From Undaria pinnatifida (Eukaryota > Sar > Phaeophyceae > Laminariales > Alariaceae), in the NCBI GenBank assembly GCA_012845835.1, contig JABAKD010000029.1:10356338-10420337 (forward strand): DNA of 64,000 nucleotides, in the 5' to 3' direction. The position numbers and the translations under genes were made by a program. The notes below the pieces were generated by a model that was given only the letters and a program-made list of their open reading frames with translations, was not told the origin of the DNA and ran no database searches. This document shows positions 59,699 to 64,000 of this stretch, one piece after another; position 1 is the stretch's first letter, and every line of letters starts with the position of its first letter.

Positions 59699-60442
59699 CT
59701 ATGTATGTATAGCCTAACACCCGCGACAACAGCAACCATCGATAACAAGCGGCAAAAGTGACACACAAAACGCTACCAGTACGAAACAGCCCCACCCCCC
59801 TCCACTCCCCCCCGCCCAAAAAAAAACACCGGGCTTCTACTCGACGATGCTTTTGATTGAATTGTACGCCCCATCCGCCGTCACCCACAAAGAGAGAATG
59901 CATCTTCCTACGAGTGGTGCCGAAATACGGGCTATGGCGGGAGGGGGGGGGTCGTCATAGTCCGCATAGGGGTGCCATTGGCCGAGATACTGCTGTATGT
60001 TGGTTTATTGGGGCAAAACAAAAATATCACGAATAACAGACAAAAACATACCCTGGTAACACATTTTATCGCGAAATCGCGGCACTGAAAGGCTTGAAAA
60101 CATCACCAAAATTACGATGTCACAGTAGAAGAAAAAAAACGTCGGTGATTTGAGTTTTGTCAAAGGTGACATGGACTAATCATACCACCGCCAATCTGCA
60201 AATCGTCACGAACCGTGATTTGTTGGCCACAAATCGTGCTGTAAGTTTTTTTTTTAATTTTTGGTTCCACGAATCGCGTTTTTTTTTTTGTCAATCTTAT
60301 TGCATCGGTGCGCAGAGGGAAAACCTTTCTTGCTGCTGCTGCTGCTGCTGTTGCTGCTGCAGCTGTGAAACGTCCTCCCTTAATAATCACGGAGCCTCTT
60401 GACTCGTGACCCTGTCAGCCCCTTGTAAAAAAATGTTCTTAC

Positions 60443-60566
60443 TCGCGCAATAGTACGTCGTGGCATTTGTGCCGTAGTTCAGAATGGTAACGTAATCCCG
60501 AAAAGGAGCCAGCGTTGGCCTCTGGTCCGTGAGAAAAGTGGTGAGGGCCCAGCCAGGTGGTACGTA
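60443..60566 (-). CDS. Candidate exon, unknown gene
   Basis: Donor GCGA|GTAAGA (phase 1), acceptor taken as TTTGTCGAG. It encodes YVPPGWALTTFLTDQRPTLA and FRDYVTILNYGTNATTYYCA, protein-like and rich in aromatic residues. The frame stays open to 60590, so the 5' border is uncertain. It may be a downstream part of the zinc-finger gene or a separate gene. Confidence 0.5.
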
Positions 60567-60589
60567 CTCGACAAAGACGCAACATATCA

Positions 60590-60730
60590 TAGGAGACCGC
60601 GGTTTGGCCTCCTTGACCGACCACCTCTCGACATGAAAACCAGCGTAATTCGGTAAAAATAAGCCTTGACCGCGGTTTGACGTCTTGACTGACCGTCCCG
60701 CTGCACTAAAACCAGTAAAATACGGTTAAA
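60590..60730. repeat. CCGCGGTTTG repeat pair
   Basis: Two units with GACCGCGGTTTG and TCTTGACTGACC, resembling MITE-A interior motifs. Confidence 0.45.
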
Positions 60731-60959
60731 GAGGCCTTGCCGCGTACGTGACGCGCCCGAAAACAACCTTCTATTGATAGCATCTTGGGTCCCCGACGAG
60801 CTCTACCAGGCATGGCAAGACAACGCACGCACGAGGATAATCCGAAGGAGGCAGGTATTCCTAGGTAGGGTATAGTGGAACGCCTGCCATTCCTACACGC
60901 AACACATATAAGCGACGCAGCGCGATGGTCACGAGAACAAAAAACACGAAAACAAAAAC

Positions 60960-61625
60960 ATACAAAGACAAAAAACACAACCAAACAATTCGCTATTGTC
61001 GAGGCTTCGCTCAATTCTTGTTCGAGCTACGTATCCATACACGCGCGGAGGGGTCACCCAGCGCGTCCGCTTGTCCAAAAACACAAAAAAACAAAAACAA
61101 AACAAACTGTCATCTACGCCTCGCTCAATTTGCGGTTGCGAGCTGCTAGACGCGGGGGGGGGGGGGGGGGGGGAAGGGGGTCACACGGTGCGCTCGCTGC
61201 CCACAAAACAAGCAAAAAACAAAAAAATACTGCTATGGAGGCTCATTTTTTGCTCGAGTTCGTACCTTTACGAGGAGGGTGCCACGACCAGCTGCTCATA
61301 CAACAAACAGAAAAACAAACCATGTTGTTACCGAGGCTTCGCTCAAGTGCTCACGCCACGTATACGCGGAGGGGTGACACGGCACGCCCGCTGCCTATAA
61401 AATGAACAAAAAAACAAATCATTGTGTATCGAGATATCGCCCAGTTCTTGCTCCGCGGTAATGTTACGGGGGTATGTTCCCGATGAGACGGCCCACGAAA
61501 AAAAAACAAGCAAAAAAATACATCAGCGGTCGCGGCGAGCTGCCCACAAAACAAACAAAAAACCAAATGGTTGTCTTCTATTGAGGCTTCGCTCAATTCC
61601 CGCTCAAGCTACGTACCACAAGAAG
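60960..61625. repeat. ~100 bp tandem array, 6 units
   Basis: Unit: GAGGCTTCGCTCAATTCTTG, TACG..CGCGGAGGGGTCAC, CGCTGCCCACAAAACAARCA and an A-rich part. Starts near 61004, 61107, 61228, 61332, 61429 and 61586. It begins just beyond the stop of the zinc-finger frame. Confidence 0.85.
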
Positions 61626-61628
61626 GGA

Positions 61629-62447
61629 TCAAGGTGCACTGCCCTCCCGGTCGCAACTACGCCCGCCATTTTCGCCATCACCTCCGCCACCCCCACCCTC
61701 TCGACCCCCACCGCCACCATATCCGCCACCACCACCACCATCACCCCAACCCCCAGCATCACGACCGCCACCACCGCTATCGTCGCCCGCATGAAGCCCT
61801 AAGCCCGAACGTCGAGGGGAGGCGGTAGGAGACTCCCCGAACGACGAACATCCCAATCCTTCCCACTCCGCCCCGCCTTCCCAGTCGATGCCCTTTACGG
61901 CCGCGCTAATTTTCGATGTCGGGTACGGCAACCTGCCCTTAGGGGGGGGGGATGGGAAGGCCACACCCCCTGGGGAAACACCTCCTAGTATCCCGTCCAC
62001 GGCTCCGTCGTAGTCGCTGCAGTTGCTGGGGCCGCCCGCGCCGAGTGAAATTGAGTCGAGTGTAGTGTTGTACTTGGTGGGGAGAGTTCCCGGGGGCCCA
62101 CAACGGGCTCCTCCTCCTCCCCCCGGGGAAGGCGGAAAAGCGGGGCCGCAATTTCCAACCCCCCTGTCGCCTTCTGCATTTGCCCTTGCCGCTGCTGCGG
62201 CTGGCAATGGTGGTGTTGCTGATGATACCGGTCCTAAAGATGTCGACGCTGCTGCTGCTGCTTCTGCTGATGCGAATTCTCCCGCTCTACCCACAGCAGC
62301 AAGTTCAGCTTGCCAATGAAGTTGCTCGTCGGCGGTAGCAAGGCCAGCCGCGGCGGAGGAGGTAGGGCGAGGGGTGTTGCACACTTCGCAGGCGGTTCTA
62401 AAAGCGGGATCTTCGTTGAAAAATGTGCACGCTGGGCAGTTCCACGC
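61629..62447 (-). CDS. RanBP2-type zinc-finger protein, last recognised exon
   Basis: Acceptor TTTCCTGCAG at 62448, then AWNCPACTFFNEDPAFRTAC and EVCNTPRP: a W-x-C-x2-C...N...C-x2-C RanBP2-type finger, with two residues more than usual between the cysteine pairs. RanBP2 fingers bind RNA, Ran or ubiquitin. The next ~240 residues are Ala/Ser/Gly-rich and probably disordered. A Gly-rich run then leads to a TGA at 61629, which may be the true end or may lie beyond an unrecognised donor. Confidence 0.65.
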   Translation of the reverse strand, partial: AWNCPACTFFNEDPAFRTACEVCNTPRPTSSAAAGLATADEQLHWQAELAAVGRAGEFASAEAAAAASTSLGPVSSATPPLPAAAAARANAEGDRGVGNCGPAFPPSPGGGGGARCGPPGTLPTKYNTTLDSISLGAGGPSNCSDYDGAVDGILGGVSPGGVAFPSPPPKGRLPYPTSKISAAVKGIDWEGGAEWEGLGCSSFGESPTASPRRSGLGLHAGDDSGGGGRDAGGWGDGGGGGGYGGGGGREGGGGGGDGENGGRSCDREGSAP

Positions 62448-62540
62448 CTGCAGGAAAGAGGGGAGGGGAGGGGGACGCAAGATGAGGGGGGGGGGGGGGG
62501 GGGGGGAAACATTAACACCAGGTACCAGGTATGCAGATAC

Positions 62541-62578
62541 CGCATACGGGCCGGGAGCCATCTGCTGAACGACCGGGG
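62541..62578 (-). CDS. Zinc-finger gene, short upstream exon
   Basis: A 38 bp exon, acceptor TTCCTTAG, donor TATGCG|GTATCT (phase 0). It encodes PVVQQMAPGPYA and joins in phase to AWNCPAC. Upstream sequence is the LINE-1 insertion. Confidence 0.45.
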
Positions 62579-62611
62579 CTAAGGAACCGGATGGGGTGGT
62601 GGTGGTGGTGG

Positions 62612-64000
62612 TGGGGGGGGGGGGGCGTACTCGTTTGTTGCTTGCCTTAGTCACTCGACCATTGACCACACATCCCTTTCGAGACGAAGCATCGTTCCTA
62701 CTCCTAATAGAGACATCTCCAACATTTGGGCGCTCATTACGCTTCTTCCATATACTACATGGAAACTGTTTGCTTATACTATCCCCATCCTGTTTCGCCG
62801 TCTGCGGCCACCATCTATCTCCCAGGATAGCGATCGTTTTCTCGCCACTCTCTAGTCTAGATACCAAACTCTTCCATGTCACATACGTCTAATTCCCTCA
62901 TCTCCTCCTCTGACGCATCCCGTTCCTCCTTGTATATTCCACATTCTCCTACTGTGTGAGTCCTACTCTCTTTAGTTGTGCCACACGCGCACATATTTGT
63001 AGCCACGTCCTCCTCCTCCCGACTACTGGTGTACGTATTTTCTCTTTCTGGTAGGTTCAGGTCCCCTACACGAAGTCGCAGTTTCAGCTTTTTGGCGTAG
63101 TCCATGGGACCGTGCAGATGTGTTTTGATTCCAATATCTTCCCTCAACCCCCCATATATATCTAAGTGCTTCTCCTCTTTCACCTATTTTCTTAGCGCTT
63201 GCCTTTGCGTTTCTTCTATTATTTATTTTACTTCTGTCTTGCACCCGCCAACCTTCTCTATTGATAGCACCTCTTCTTGGCCTCCCCATATATCCTTCCA
63301 TATTTGCTCGACTACGTTATCCCATCGTATTCCAGCTCGCCTTTTTGTTATTTTCTCCCATACAGCATTACCAACTATGGCTGGCAACCTCTTTTCTGGC
63401 ATATTCGTTACTTTATGTTGCTATTTACTCTTTCTCACGTTTCTATTTGTTTCAAGTGGGTACATTCCTAGTTCTGCTCTTATTAATAATACCGCATTAC
63501 TCGTCGTGCTTGAGCATCCTAGTATATTTTTAGCTGCCGTCATCTGCACTGCTTCCAGTTGTTTTACGAACTTCGCGCTCCCTTCCCACACTTCTCCGGC
63601 ATACTCTAGCTAACCTTGGTACAATCACATTAATCAGAATGCATACTTTTAGCCCCAGTGCCAAGGTGCGAGGTCTGCTAGGATCGCATCCATCTTGCTT
63701 GCGTGTGATTTACCCTTTCCTATTAATTTCGCTATGTGTGCATCCGAAGAGAAGTCCTTTGAAATATCTACGCCAAGGTGCGTATACTGCTGCTGTTCTA
63801 CGATCGGTAATTCATCTTCTATCTATTCCATTTGAAATTTACCGGGTTCACCTCATCTTCGTTACATACAACTACTGTGTGCTTTTTCACGTTCGCTGTC
63901 ACTCTCCATTTCCTAGTGTACTCTAGTGCTTTCTCTGTCTGTTTCTGCAGTCCTTCGGGTGTTTTTTATATCCCTACGAAATCATCCGCAAACATCAACC
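62612..64000 (-). mobile_element. LINE-1 non-LTR retrotransposon, 3' part
   Basis: The minus strand carries the reverse-transcriptase catalytic motif LMFADDF (63978-63998), followed in several frames by thumb-like sequence (EGLQKQTEKALEYTRKW, HLGVDISKDF, KNILGCSSTT). The C-terminal finger is MCACGTTKESRTHTVGEC, a C-x-C-x8-H-x4-C pattern usual after non-LTR reverse transcriptases. Stops after FADDFVGI and frameshifts show it is dead. It continues off the right edge. The 3' end is GCAAGCAACAAACGAGTACG and a poly-C run. Confidence 0.88.

Overview
The window is nuclear DNA of an intron-rich eukaryote. Coding exons are short and GC-richer than their surroundings, have GTGAGC/GTGAGG/GTAAGR donors and CAG/TAG acceptors, and sit in introns packed with retroposons, MITEs, minisatellites and long poly-G/poly-C runs. 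Gene content (ankyrin gene with a SHRW-type domain, DUF1294 membrane protein, RanBP2-type zinc finger) and gene style fit a stramenopile alga of the brown-alga type. That is an inference from style; no rRNA, organelle or marker gene is present to prove it.

Positions 1-39228, minus strand: one very large gene. I recovered 22 exons (about 3.2 kb of coding sequence in 39.2 kb). Exons 1-16 join in consistent phase from an ATG at 39228. The protein starts with about nine ankyrin repeats (residues ~10-400), then an acidic linker, then a TIR/heterokaryon-incompatibility-like domain with a YVSHRW motif, a WLDVSCID motif and an ATHLLAVPP helix (residues ~435-600), then an Ala/Gly-rich stretch and a C-terminal region I do not recognise. 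It runs off the left edge. Its introns hold several decayed copies of its own exons.

Positions 39229-51600: LINE-2 copy 1 (carrying a tRNA-derived SINE) lies in the gap between divergent genes. A plus-strand DUF1294 gene then spans about 43.2-51.6 kb, with LINE-2 copy 2 and more SINEs in its first recognised intron. A ~105 bp tandem array that looks derived from its last exon follows to 52.64 kb.

Positions 52640-59500: mainly MITEs and simple repeats; one weak candidate exon. Positions 59600-62580, minus strand: two phase-compatible exons of unknown function and, further 5', two exons of a RanBP2-type zinc-finger gene. Positions 62610-64000, minus strand: the 3' part of a non-LTR retrotransposon (LINE-1 here) with an FADD reverse-transcriptase motif, a C-terminal CxC...H...C finger and a poly-C tail.

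Repeat families named here: LINE-1 (poly-C tail), R1 (short retroposon-like element with the same tail), LINE-2 ((AAC)n tail), a tRNA-derived SINE, R2 (CAGCTGT-ended, ~230 bp), R3 (~90 bp, TTRAACCCCTTTA ends), R5 (GC-rich), MITE-A/B/C, and one clear hAT MITE with an 8-bp target duplication.
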